The position numbers were made by a program, and so were the translations under genes. The notes beneath the pieces were generated by a model, which saw nothing but the letters and a program-made list of their open reading frames with translations, was not told the origin of the DNA and did not search any database. 6,733 bases of DNA. Origin: Candidatus Hodarchaeota archaeon. GTDB lineage: Archaea > Asgardarchaeota > Heimdallarchaeia > Hodarchaeales > Hodarchaeaceae. Each line of letters starts with the position of its first letter. Positions within the stretch are counted from its first letter, which is position 1. Of this stretch, positions 1-6,171 are shown piece by piece. The DNA is taken from assembly GCA_030589605.1 (NCBI GenBank), contig JAUUVJ010000225.1:1-6733 (forward strand). The letters run 5' to 3'.

Positions 1-1
1 A

Positions 2-1012
2 GGAGAATGGATTGGATATCTTTCCTTTGATGATCTACCCCATACTGAGAATCCTTCACAAGGATATCTTTGTTCTGCGAATCAGGTGATTGCTGGACCT
101 GACTATCCAAACGTTGAGATTATCAACCAAGCTGGAACTGCGGTGGGATATAGGGCAAGGCGTTTGAACAATCTCCTAGCATCTGATGATCAAATAACAA
201 TGGAAGACATGAAAGATTTTCAATTAGATGTCTATAGCGTTCGTGCAGGTAACTTCACTCCGTTTTTCTTATCTGCTTTAGAATCAATCCCCTCACTAAC
301 AGTATTGCAACAAGCAGTATCTGATGAATTATCCTCTTGGGATTTCATAATGGATAAAAATGAGGTTGCTCCAACCATTTTCAATATATGGTTTGAGGTA
401 TACCACTCTGCCACTTTTCATGATGAGATGGATGAGAATAATCTCTCAAGATCTCGTTCACCATCATGGGCTGTTTTAGAAAAACTTACCAAGGAGAATG
501 AAACATCTAAGTGGTTTGATAATAATTCTACTTCCCTGATAGAAACTAGAGATGACATCATTCTTCAGTCTTTTAACACAGCACTTGCTGCCTTAGAACG
601 ATATTTCGAGACTAATGACATTTCGGAATGGAAATGGGGAAAAATCCACCAACTTCTCTTTTGGCACATCTCTGAACTTCTTCCTTTCGATGCTGGTCCT
701 TTTCCAGGCGATGGAACTAGTGTTACTATTAATCCATCTGGAACACAGAATTTCGACAATGGTAACGTGAGACGACAATCTGCCATGGGAGGCGCTTCAG
801 AAAGAATGATCATTGACTTCGCTAATTTTAGTAATTCTTTGTCTGTTCTTCCTTCTGGTCAAAGAGGTATCTCCACTTCAAAACACTATACAGATCAACT
901 CGAGCAATTATTTCTGAATGGTGAATACCACTATACTCACTTCGATTTAGATACACCTGAAAAAATATTAGATGGAATACGAGTAGAATCAATTATTATT
1001 TTCAAAAATTGA
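2..1012 (+). CDS. Penicillin acylase family protein (Ntn-hydrolase), C-terminal part, 5' end outside the window
   Basis: The frame is open from base 2 and gives 336 residues before TGA at 1010-1012. The GTG at 86 is only an internal valine, because the family match continues upstream of it. Near the start, GEWIGYLSFDDLPHTENP leads into GYLCSANQ and then PDYP. This matches the penicillin acylase pattern W-x-G, LP, NP..GY...ANN, and by memory of the E. coli enzyme the Asn at 80-82 is the oxyanion-hole residue. Family C-terminal hallmarks follow: GDGTSV near 711, ASERMIIDF near 796 and LPSGQRGISTSKHYTDQ near 847-897. The N-terminal nucleophile Ser and the prodomain would lie outside the window, since full-length members are usually 700-850 residues. 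These enzymes hydrolyse amide bonds (beta-lactam side chains, acyl-homoserine lactones, other acyl-amides) and are usually exported. The substrate cannot be told from this part. It is probably co-transcribed with the membrane protein 9 bases downstream. Confidence 0.9.
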   Translation, partial: GEWIGYLSFDDLPHTENPSQGYLCSANQVIAGPDYPNVEIINQAGTAVGYRARRLNNLLASDDQITMEDMKDFQLDVYSVRAGNFTPFFLSALESIPSLTVLQQAVSDELSSWDFIMDKNEVAPTIFNIWFEVYHSATFHDEMDENNLSRSRSPSWAVLEKLTKENETSKWFDNNSTSLIETRDDIILQSFNTALAALERYFETNDISEWKWGKIHQLLFWHISELLPFDAGPFPGDGTSVTINPSGTQNFDNGNVRRQSAMGGASERMIIDFANFSNSLSVLPSGQRGISTSKHYTDQLEQLFLNGEYHYTHFDLDTPEKILDGIRVESIIIFKN

Positions 1013-1018
1013 GGGGAT
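1011..1018 (+). promoter_or_regulatory. Strong Shine-Dalgarno for the 131-aa membrane protein
   Basis: GAGGGGAT matches the archaeal consensus GAGGTGAT at seven of eight positions and ends 3 bases before the ATG at 1022. It overlaps the stop codon of the acylase gene, which suggests coupled translation within one mRNA. Confidence 0.7.
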
Positions 1019-1021
1019 TAA

Positions 1022-1417
1022 ATGAGCTTAGAGCAATTCAATAAACTTTCTCCAATCCTAGCAACCCTAGTATGCTTTCTTCTAAATTTAATGGTCATAA
1101 TGGTTCCATTCTGGCCGCTCACCCTTGTAGCTGCAATAATAGGAGGGTTATTCTGTGTAGAAATGAAGTGGGGGGCAATAACTGGCACTATAGGAGTATT
1201 ATTAGCCTGGGGAATAAGCTACCTTATAGCAACGAATGATATCGGTCTTCAAGTTGACCAGCTTGGAAGACTAATTATCGGTTCTTCCGGAGCAGGTGGA
1301 ATAATCGTTATACTCATATTCCTTATAGGCGCTCTTTTCGGATTTTTAGGCGGATCAATTGGAAGTGGAATCCGGATGTTAGTATTTCCAGAATTTTTGA
1401 AAGAAGAGGAACGATGA
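1022..1417 (+). CDS. Small multi-spanning membrane protein of unknown function
   Basis: This 131-residue protein is almost entirely hydrophobic. Likely membrane segments are at about 9-28, 31-47, 52-70 and 91-116, the last being glycine-rich (GALFGFLGGSIGSG). A polar loop lies around 71-83 (TNDIGLQVDQLGR), and the charged tail is FLKEEER. I see no catalytic motif and do not recognise the family. The start at 1022 is well supported by the Shine-Dalgarno at 1011-1018. It begins 9 bases after the acylase stop, so the two are probably one operon; a role linked to the acylase at the membrane is only an inference. Its TGA overlaps the ATG of the SDR remnant in an ATGA arrangement. That may be normal operon packing or the scar of the deletion that removed the SDR's 5' half. 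Confidence 0.75.
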   Translation: MSLEQFNKLSPILATLVCFLLNLMVIMVPFWPLTLVAAIIGGLFCVEMKWGAITGTIGVLLAWGISYLIATNDIGLQVDQLGRLIIGSSGAGGIIVILIFLIGALFGFLGGSIGSGIRMLVFPEFLKEEER

Positions 1418-1899
1418 GTAGCGTTGTTCATAGAATGGGAAAGATTGATTTTGATAATATAATGCTTGAAGATAGTTACAGTAGGGACAGGGCATATGGA
1501 AATAGTAAATTAGCTAATTTATAATTCGCGTATGAGTTTCAAAGACGGTTAGAAAAGGAATATAAGTCTATAATAAGTATAGCTGCTCATCCAGGTTATT
1601 CTAACACTAGTCTTCAACAAAATGGCCCTGGAATGGGAAATCGTAGATTCTATTATTGGCTTTACAAACTAACTAACCGAATAATTGCTCAGAGCGCAAA
1701 GAAAGGTGCCCTACCAATATTATGTGCTGCAACAGATAGTACTGTCAAAGGTGGCGATTATATTGGATCAAAACGATTATTTGAATCACGAGGAGCTCCT
1801 AAAAAAGTCCAATCAAACAAACGATCTCATAGTGAGGAGGATTCTCGAAGATTATGGGAGATATCCGAAGAACTGACAGGGGTAAAGTACCTTAGCTAA
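1414..1899 (+). pseudogene. Retinol-dehydrogenase-like short-chain dehydrogenase, 5'-truncated with an in-frame stop
   Basis: One frame runs from ATG 1414 to TAA 1897-1899, interrupted only by TAA at 1522-1524. Read through, it is a clear SDR C-terminal half. SSVVHRMGKIDFDNIM follows the beta-5 strand and contains the catalytic Ser region. AYGNSKLAN holds the YxxxK pair (Tyr codon 1495, Lys codon 1507). Then come FAYEFQRRLEKEYK, AAHPGY, AQSAKKGALP, GGDYIG and RRLWEISEELTGV, all typical of RDH/WW-oxidoreductase-like SDRs. The stop replaces the Leu/Ile expected in the LAN(L)xF segment. The first ~140 residues, with the TGxxxGxG cofactor motif, are missing; upstream DNA instead encodes the 131-aa membrane protein. 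A purine-rich AGAGGA at about 1405-1410 could still start translation at 1414, but only 36 codons would be read. The piece from ATG 1633 (88 codons) is just the C-terminal part and is unlikely to be an enzyme. A sequencing error at 1522 is possible but would not restore the missing 5' half. Confidence 0.85.
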
Positions 1900-1955
1900 A
1901 GGGACTGGGAGACAAATGTGTGAGTAAATATCTTCATTCCTTATAAAAATGGTAA

Positions 1956-2513
1956 TTAGGGTATCTAAAAAAATACAATAATTGCAGAAAATACAGCACA
2001 AATCAGGATTAGAGGAATAGAAGCAATTAGATGACCTTTATAGTGGTGAGAAAAATCCTTATAATCTTCAGGAGTTGTACCGTCAATGATTACAAATTTA
2101 GGGGTAATTTTGGTTATGATCAACCAATCTAGAACTACTAAATCAACCAGAAAAAACAAAAAAACCATGAAAAAAATGTTAAAAAAAGCTATTTCGAAAG
2201 GAATCTCGCCTTTAAGTTCTGTTTCCAAAAAAATTGTAGAAATCAAAGGATAAGCTAAAATGAAAAAAAACCAAGGCATACCAACTAAACCCGCGACAAT
2301 CCTTTCTCTTCGAGTTTGGGAGGGTACTTTTTCCTTTATTTTCTTTGGATAGTCCTGATAACCCCATATTCGAGGGTTGAAAGTAACCATAAAAATCAAT
2401 AGATAACCAGCACCAATTGCTGTGTAAAAGAGACCATTAAACACAATATTCACAAATACCATTTTATCCCATCTTTCAAAAATAATAAGAGGTTTTTCTT
2501 CTTAATTATAATT
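1956..2513. repeat. Long direct repeat, copy 1 (pairs with 6172-6728)
   Basis: This ~558-bp stretch is nearly the same as 6172-6728, in the same orientation and about 4.2 kb apart. By eye there are roughly 25-30 differences, mostly substitutions, so about 95% identity. It covers the whole 165-aa membrane-protein gene, about 50 bases upstream of its start and 9 bases past its stop. Similarity ends sharply at 2513 and fades out before 1956. A weaker resemblance (TCCTTAT) near 1938 may extend it. Confidence 0.9.
1965..2462 (-). CDS. Four-helix integral membrane protein of unknown function, intact copy
   Basis: The protein has 165 residues and starts at ATG 2462-2460. Hydrophobic segments lie at about 5-27, 56-79, 89-117 and 144-164. 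A basic loop sits between helices 1 and 2 (KKIKEKV...TRRER, ~40-54). A polar loop between helices 3 and 4 carries ITPKFVIIDGTTPEDYKDF, followed by HHYKGH. NPRIWGYQDYP just after helix 1 and the DGTTPEDYKD loop look like conserved family motifs. I believe similar small proteins of unknown function occur in other prokaryotes, but I could not check this. A diverged, frameshifted copy lies at the right edge of the window, and the differences between the two concentrate in helix 3 and the LKGEIP loop. No strong Shine-Dalgarno is visible; GATGGGAT lies a few bases before ATG. It converges on the SDR remnant. Confidence 0.8.
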   Translation of the reverse strand: MVFVNIVFNGLFYTAIGAGYLLIFMVTFNPRIWGYQDYPKKIKEKVPSQTRRERIVAGLVGMPWFFFILAYPLISTIFLETELKGEIPFEIAFFNIFFMVFLFFLVDLVVLDWLIITKITPKFVIIDGTTPEDYKDFSHHYKGHLIASIPLILICAVFSAIIVFF

Positions 2514-2778
2514 ACCCTTAAATAAATTCGAGAAAACTCTCTATATATTGGTTTTATTTACTCAGACTCCTAACTTCTATTTCATCTTTTTCTGTTTTTC
2601 AAATAATTTCTGGGTTAAAAAGCTAAAACAAGAGTAAAAATAATTAGATGAAATATGATTGCAAAGCTCCTGTTATATCAAGAAAGGGAAAAAAATCGCA
2701 AAGTTTTTGTACGGTAGAAGTTTCATGTTTAGAATTGAGTAAATTTGATGTTTAAGGTATTTAAAAAGCTGGATTAAA
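2463..2778. other. AT-rich intergenic region between divergent genes
   Basis: This 316-bp spacer separates the divergent 165-aa membrane-protein gene and the 270-aa gene, so it should carry both promoters. I see no open frame or RNA gene in it. For the minus-strand gene, TATA-like candidates are AATATATAG (2549-2541) and TTTATTTAA (2526-2518). For the plus-strand gene, candidates are a weak GTTTAAGG (2750-2757) and TATTTAAAA (2759-2767). A 10-base inverted repeat, TATTTCATCT (2578-2587) and AGATGAAATA (2646-2655), lies in the middle with a 58-base spacer. Confidence 0.5.
2518..2549 (-). promoter_or_regulatory. Candidate archaeal promoter of the 165-aa membrane protein
   Basis: On the minus strand, AATATATAG (2549-2541, preceded by A/C-rich AAAACC like a BRE) and TTTATTTAA (2526-2518) are TATA-box candidates. 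They would place transcription starts near 2519 or 2496, leaving leaders of about 57 or 34 bases. Both lie outside the duplicated segment that ends at 2513, so the second gene copy would not have inherited this promoter. Confidence 0.35.
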
Positions 2779-3591
2779 ATGCAAAAACAACCATTAGGTT
2801 TACCAAAACAATCTTTAGGATTGTTAAGATCTTTAATCTTAATTTCAGATTGGATTTCCTTTACTGATCCTTATAAACAAAAAGATAAACGATGGTTTTA
2901 CAAAAATCAAGAAGTTGAATCTATTGAAAAGTCCAGTGTCATTTTTATTCCTGTCGATTATTCACGTTTGATTCTTTATAATCTTTCATATATCTTGCTT
3001 TATGGAGCAGGGATATATTGGACTAAATTTTCTATAAAGAAGAAAACAATTACCACAGATACGAGGTATTTAACTGGACTTGTCATTCCAGAGGAAACAT
3101 GGCTCAATAACCATTTTAATACAGAACCATTCGTATTTCCTCCTCCCTATGATTTTATGATTGCAGGTGGAAATCTTCTAGAATTTTCTTTTACTACATT
3201 ACAAGTTCAAGAAGATTATTCAGGCCAAAGTCGCCGAGCTTTTGAGCGAGGGACAATATTAACACAACTCGTTTTTCCACTCAAAGAACCATTGGTTATG
3301 TTAAGGAAAGCAACGGAAAAATTAGAAGAATTTGATTACGCTAATGCTCCTCCTCTGAGAGTTCTTATGTCTGAATTTTTTAATGGTATATTTGTGAACG
3401 AAATCGCTTTAGAATCTCCAAATAGTGCATATGAGGAGAATATCCCAGGAATTCGGAGAATCAAACCCAATTTATTGGAGATTTTTCCTAAAACATGGAG
3501 CAATGAAGTCTATATTGATGGTTTACGTCGTGAAATCTCAAAAATTTCAAACGATTTTGCTTTTAGCGGAGCCTCGATGATTTTGAAATAG
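2779..3591 (+). CDS. Hypothetical protein, 270 aa, family not recognised
   Basis: I do not recognise this protein. The N-terminus has a short imperfect repeat (KQPLGLP, then KQSLGLL) leading into a hydrophobic stretch at ~14-25. A second hydrophobic segment at ~63-80 (LILYNLSYILLYGAGIYW) could be a membrane helix or a buried strand-helix. The rest looks soluble and mixed, with PFVFPPPYDFMIAGG (~117-131), a charged helix RKATEKLEEFDYA (~176-188) and a C-terminal acidic/basic region. It contains no cysteine and shows no metal-binding or nucleotide-binding motif that I can see. The start is uncertain: no Shine-Dalgarno precedes ATG 2779, so it may be leaderless, while the best TATA-like match (2759-2767) is too close to it and would suit a start slightly downstream, such as TTG 2821. 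The length and clean frame argue for a real gene. It stands alone, converging on the C13 peptidase gene. Confidence 0.65.
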   Translation: MQKQPLGLPKQSLGLLRSLILISDWISFTDPYKQKDKRWFYKNQEVESIEKSSVIFIPVDYSRLILYNLSYILLYGAGIYWTKFSIKKKTITTDTRYLTGLVIPEETWLNNHFNTEPFVFPPPYDFMIAGGNLLEFSFTTLQVQEDYSGQSRRAFERGTILTQLVFPLKEPLVMLRKATEKLEEFDYANAPPLRVLMSEFFNGIFVNEIALESPNSAYEENIPGIRRIKPNLLEIFPKTWSNEVYIDGLRREISKISNDFAFSGASMILK

Positions 3592-3667
3592 ACTCCTCTT
3601 GTTAAAGAGCTAATTCAGTCATTATGTTAATCAGATAGATAGATGGAACTAGCTAAAAATTTTAAGT

Positions 3668-3704
3668 AAAAAGAAAAAAACGTCAAAGCTATTGATAGCT
3701 TTGA
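3668..3704 (-). terminator. Hairpin plus T tract between convergent genes
   Basis: TCAAAGCTAT (3683-3692) and ATAGCTTTGA (3695-3704) are perfect 10-base inverted arms separated by only TG, so the real loop would open to about 4-6 bases. On the minus strand it begins 6 bases after the C13 peptidase stop. After two bases it is followed by seven T, one C and five T (3680-3668), a good terminator layout for that gene. On the plus strand a T-rich stretch follows as well (3705-3710), so it may also serve the 270-aa gene. Confidence 0.7.
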
Positions 3705-3710
3705 TTTCTT

Positions 3711-4973
3711 CTAAAGAAAAGTATTCATTCCAAAAGCACCCTCATCAGAAGGATCTAATAGAGCAAGAAATATTGCTGGCAATCCACCTCCATCGCCGTC
3801 ATCATCATAATAAGGATTTTCTGGTTTTGAATCATGAGCGCTTGCATACATGAATGCTTCATACATTGAAACTCTTCCATCATTATTTGTATCAGAGTCT
3901 ACTGATCCTGAATCACCATTAATCTTGATTTGAGCAACAGCGCACATGAAATGATAAAGGAACTCATCCCACGCACCTTCGGTATCACAGCCATATGAAC
4001 TCTGATATGGACTACAGGCAGGTAAAATAACTCTTCGTGCTTGTGACAAGGGGTCAATAAATACACCTGATTTACATTGTTCCATTACTATGATCATTTG
4101 GTTATAATCAATATCCTCGAGCATTGTGGATAGCTCATTTGGGGTGAGGGTATATGGATCCATGGGATTCCAAAGACAAAGGCCTCCAGTCCAACCATGG
4201 TTTGTTGTATAGATAAATAAATCATCAAATCTGGTCATTTTTCCTTCTAACTCTAAAAAGACCGTTTCGATAAAAGAGTGTGTAGCTGGACCATGGCATG
4301 GAGCGTAAGCATTTTCTCCAATTCCATTCTTATATATAACATAAATATTATCGGGATCATAATCATACAGCCATGTTAGAATGAAATACATGGCAGTTAT
4401 ATCGTTCCAGTATCGTGCATATGCTTTTTCAGGTTTAATTCCTCCGCTAATCAACACAGCATATTTTGTGTTCATATGGGGAACGACTGATAGATTCCAA
4501 TCAAGCTTTGATACATCCATAAAGCTATTTGATAAATGCCCAAGAACTCCGTCCTTAATTAACGTGTACTTGTTAAATTCAATTTCCAATAATTCTTCTG
4601 TAGCATTCGACCATGAAACTCTTCCTTTTAGATGTATTTGAGCTCCTATGTGATCCTGCAATGAAGATGGAACATTTCCACTAATAATTAAATAATTACT
4701 AGGATTTAACGAATTATTTTCAAACACTATTGGATTCGTAATTAATAGGGAAATATTTGATCCTCCTTCTACATAATAACCGTCAAGTGTAATAGTTCTC
4801 CCAATATATTTCTCTTTATCTTCTTTATCTCCTTCTACTAGTTCTACCACATCTAAGGGAACGTCTTCTTGAGGTATACTAGGTATTATTTGGGTAAAAT
4901 AATAAAATTGAAAAACATTCATCCCTCCTAAGAGAACAATTAATAATAATAAACCTAAGGATTTTTTAGCCAT
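3711..4973 (-). CDS. Membrane-anchored C13 (legumain/caspase-like) cysteine peptidase with EF-hand-like C-terminus
   Basis: I start this at ATG 4973 (420 aa), because GTGAT (4982-4978) makes a Shine-Dalgarno 4 bases ahead. A GTG at 4991 would add six residues. Residues ~2-28 (AKKSLGLLLLIVLLGG...) form a signal anchor or signal peptide. Residues ~50-135 (YIGRTITLDGYYVEGG...LKGRVSW) look like a beta-rich, OB-like domain. The peptidase domain starts around residue 170 (KYAVLISGG, then YWNDITAMYFILTWLYDYD). The catalytic pair is His259 in TTNHGWTGG and Cys300 in MEQCKSG, as in clan CD legumains. DTNNDGRVSMYE (361-372) is a full EF-hand-type calcium loop, and DDDGDGGG near 391 adds another acidic patch. 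Four N-x-S/T sequons (N73, N86, N123, N160) and six cysteines fit an extracellular protein. Family members cleave after Asn or Asp; the substrate here is unknown. It is divergent from the MntA/HepT operon. Confidence 0.88.
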   Translation of the reverse strand: MAKKSLGLLLLIVLLGGMNVFQFYYFTQIIPSIPQEDVPLDVVELVEGDKEDKEKYIGRTITLDGYYVEGGSNISLLITNPIVFENNSLNPSNYLIISGNVPSSLQDHIGAQIHLKGRVSWSNATEELLEIEFNKYTLIKDGVLGHLSNSFMDVSKLDWNLSVVPHMNTKYAVLISGGIKPEKAYARYWNDITAMYFILTWLYDYDPDNIYVIYKNGIGENAYAPCHGPATHSFIETVFLELEGKMTRFDDLFIYTTNHGWTGGLCLWNPMDPYTLTPNELSTMLEDIDYNQMIIVMEQCKSGVFIDPLSQARRVILPACSPYQSSYGCDTEGAWDEFLYHFMCAVAQIKINGDSGSVDSDTNNDGRVSMYEAFMYASAHDSKPENPYYDDDGDGGGLPAIFLALLDPSDEGAFGMNTFL

Positions 4974-4975
4974 AA

Positions 4976-5018
4976 TTATCACATCTTTCACAAAAGAAGG
5001 TAAATATGTATTAAATAT
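4976..5018 (-). promoter_or_regulatory. Promoter and Shine-Dalgarno of the C13 peptidase gene (candidate)
   Basis: On the minus strand ATATTTAA (5018-5011) is a TATA-like element. It would place transcription start near 4989, giving a leader of about 16 bases that includes GTGAT (4982-4978), complementary to the 3' end of 16S rRNA. The alternative GTG start at 4991 would lie at or before this transcription start, which favours ATG 4973. Confidence 0.45.
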
Positions 5019-5085
5019 CTATCCATTCAAAGAAGAAAGCTTTTATTGGGGTAAATTTATTAATTCTTTTCCCTCATTGATTATG

Positions 5086-5111
5086 ATTAGATAAAAAATA
5101 TTTAATCTAAT
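5086..5111 (+). promoter_or_regulatory. TATA box inside an inverted repeat: promoter and candidate operator of mntA-hepT
   Basis: ATTAGAT (5086-5092) and ATCTAAT (5105-5111) are perfect 7-base inverted arms with a 12-base centre. The centre contains AAATATTTA (5096-5104), a good archaeal TATA box. From it, transcription would start near 5126, 13 bases before ATG 5139 or 28 bases before ATG 5154. A symmetric site wrapped around the TATA box is where a dimeric repressor would block TBP. Autoregulation by the toxin-antitoxin pair is an inference. Confidence 0.45.
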
Positions 5112-5138
5112 AATCTATTCAGTCCTGGCCGAATTTCA

Positions 5139-5549
5139 ATGCACAAGGAACATATGAATCAGACAAAAAAAATATTCGAAGAATATCCCATAGATTTTGC
5201 ATATCTCTTTGGTTCTTCAATAAAACAAGAAGTCGGTCCATTAAGCGATGTAGATCTAGCAGTATATTTTAATAGCAAAATTCCAGAATACGATCGACAT
5301 AAAAATCGTTTAGATCTTATATCAACGCTTGAATCCATCTTCAGTCCTGTCAAAGTAGATCTTATTGTACTTAACGATAGTAACTATCTATTAGCAGATG
5401 AAGTATTGCGCACTGGACAATGTATATTTGAAAAGGAACCTAGAGTGAAACAACAATTCATAGAATACATTATTGCCCGTTCATTGGATTTTAAACCTTT
5501 TGCAAACAAGTTCGATCAATGGCAATATGAATCACTCAACCAGGAATGA
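5139..5549 (+). CDS. mntA: MntA-type minimal nucleotidyltransferase antitoxin
   Basis: This 136-residue protein is a minimal nucleotidyltransferase of the pol-beta superfamily. GSSIKQEVGPLSDVD fits GSX10DXD exactly, with Gly25-Ser26 and metal-binding Asp37 and Asp39; the third carboxylate is Asp74 in KVDLIVLN. AYLFGSS just ahead is the family's usual beta strand and turn. In characterised MntA/HepT systems this enzyme uses ATP to add AMP units to a tyrosine in HepT, which neutralises the toxin. All catalytic residues are present, so it is probably active. The start is uncertain: ATG 5154 has AAGGA (5145-5149) ahead of it and would give 131 residues, whereas ATG 5139 has no Shine-Dalgarno. The stop TGA 5547-5549 overlaps the ATG of hepT by four bases, indicating translational coupling. 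The tail after ~105 (VKQQFIEYIIARSLDF) is helical, as in related proteins. Confidence 0.92.
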   Translation: MHKEHMNQTKKIFEEYPIDFAYLFGSSIKQEVGPLSDVDLAVYFNSKIPEYDRHKNRLDLISTLESIFSPVKVDLIVLNDSNYLLADEVLRTGQCIFEKEPRVKQQFIEYIIARSLDFKPFANKFDQWQYESLNQE

Positions 5550-5983
5550 GTTTTATGATAAATAAGGATATTGTTAATGAAAGAGTGGCGCGAATCCGAA
5601 AACTACTTTTAAAACTTAAACAAATAAGAGAGCTAGAAGAGAAAGATTTTGGGAAAGATTATGACAAGCAATTAATCGCGGAAAGAAGTTTACAAATCAT
5701 TGCTCAAGCAATCCTTGATATTGGAAATCACATTATTGCTCATCATGGCTGGGGTAAACCAGAATCTTATAGACAAATTATTACTTTATTATATCAAAAC
5801 AAGGCATTATCGGAAGGCTACCAAAATGAGTTAGAAGGTTTAGCAAGTCTTAGAAATATACTTGTTCATGATTATTTGTCCTTAAAGCCTGATATTTTAT
5901 ACAAAGATATATCAAATGGAATTAGTGCAATAGAGTTCTTCATAAAAGAAATTATTACAAAATATGGGGATAATCATGAATAG
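5546..5983 (+). CDS. hepT: HepT-type HEPN RNase toxin (DUF86 family)
   Basis: This 145-residue, mostly helical protein has the HEPN active-site motif RX4HXY as RNILVHDY (Arg103, His108, Tyr110). By analogy with the characterised Shewanella pair, Arg and His form the RNase site of the dimer and Tyr110 is the residue that MntA AMPylates. AERSLQIIAQAILDIGNHII (~45-64) is the typical DUF86 helix with a polar dimer face. Length and motif position fit the family, and nothing appears truncated. The ATG at 5546 lies within the antitoxin stop (ATGA). ATG 5555 is an attractive alternative, because AGGA (5542-5545) is 9 bases upstream and MINKDIVNERV resembles the usual family N-terminus. The expected substrate is RNA (tRNA or mRNA), with growth arrest when the toxin is free. 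This two-gene order, antitoxin then toxin, is standard. Confidence 0.92.
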   Translation: MSFMINKDIVNERVARIRKLLLKLKQIRELEEKDFGKDYDKQLIAERSLQIIAQAILDIGNHIIAHHGWGKPESYRQIITLLYQNKALSEGYQNELEGLASLRNILVHDYLSLKPDILYKDISNGISAIEFFIKEIITKYGDNHE

Positions 5984-6171
5984 AAAGATCCAAAAATAGT
6001 TACTCAACAGACAGAGTTTCCATTATTTTCGTTATTAAGCCCTTCAAGATTAGTTTGATAGAAATTATAAGGTTAAATTCTTCCTTAAGTCAAAGTAATC
6101 TCTTACTCCTCCAAATACAGACATGCAAAACCAATGATATGATTCCTGGATTATCCTTATCAGTATAATCG

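Noticed and set aside
565..813. Minus-strand open frames of 82 and 61 codons
   Set aside because: They are shadows of the acylase coding frame.
86..1012. Treating GTG 86 as the start of the acylase gene
   Set aside because: Family-typical sequence (LP, NP, GY, SAN) continues in frame up to base 2, so the gene begins outside the window.
1522..1524. TAA in the SDR frame as a recoded codon
   Set aside because: TAA recoding would be exceptional, and the missing 5' half already shows the gene is dead.
1685..1876. 63-codon open frame on the plus strand
   Set aside because: It overlaps the SDR remnant in another frame, and the SDR frame carries the family match.
2578..2655. 10-base inverted repeat with a 58-base spacer
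   Set aside because: The arms do not extend in either direction and AT-rich DNA makes chance likely. It is recorded in the intergenic entry but not claimed as a site.
3632..3643. Short GATA tandem run
   Set aside because: About three units only, with no sign of function.
4381..4641. 86-codon open frame on the plus strand
   Set aside because: It is antisense to the C13 peptidase frame, with no ribosome site or recognisable motif.
5984..6171. Search for a small gene or RNA between hepT and the second repeat copy
   Set aside because: No open frame with a start signal, no tRNA-like TTCGA arm and no strong hairpin was seen.
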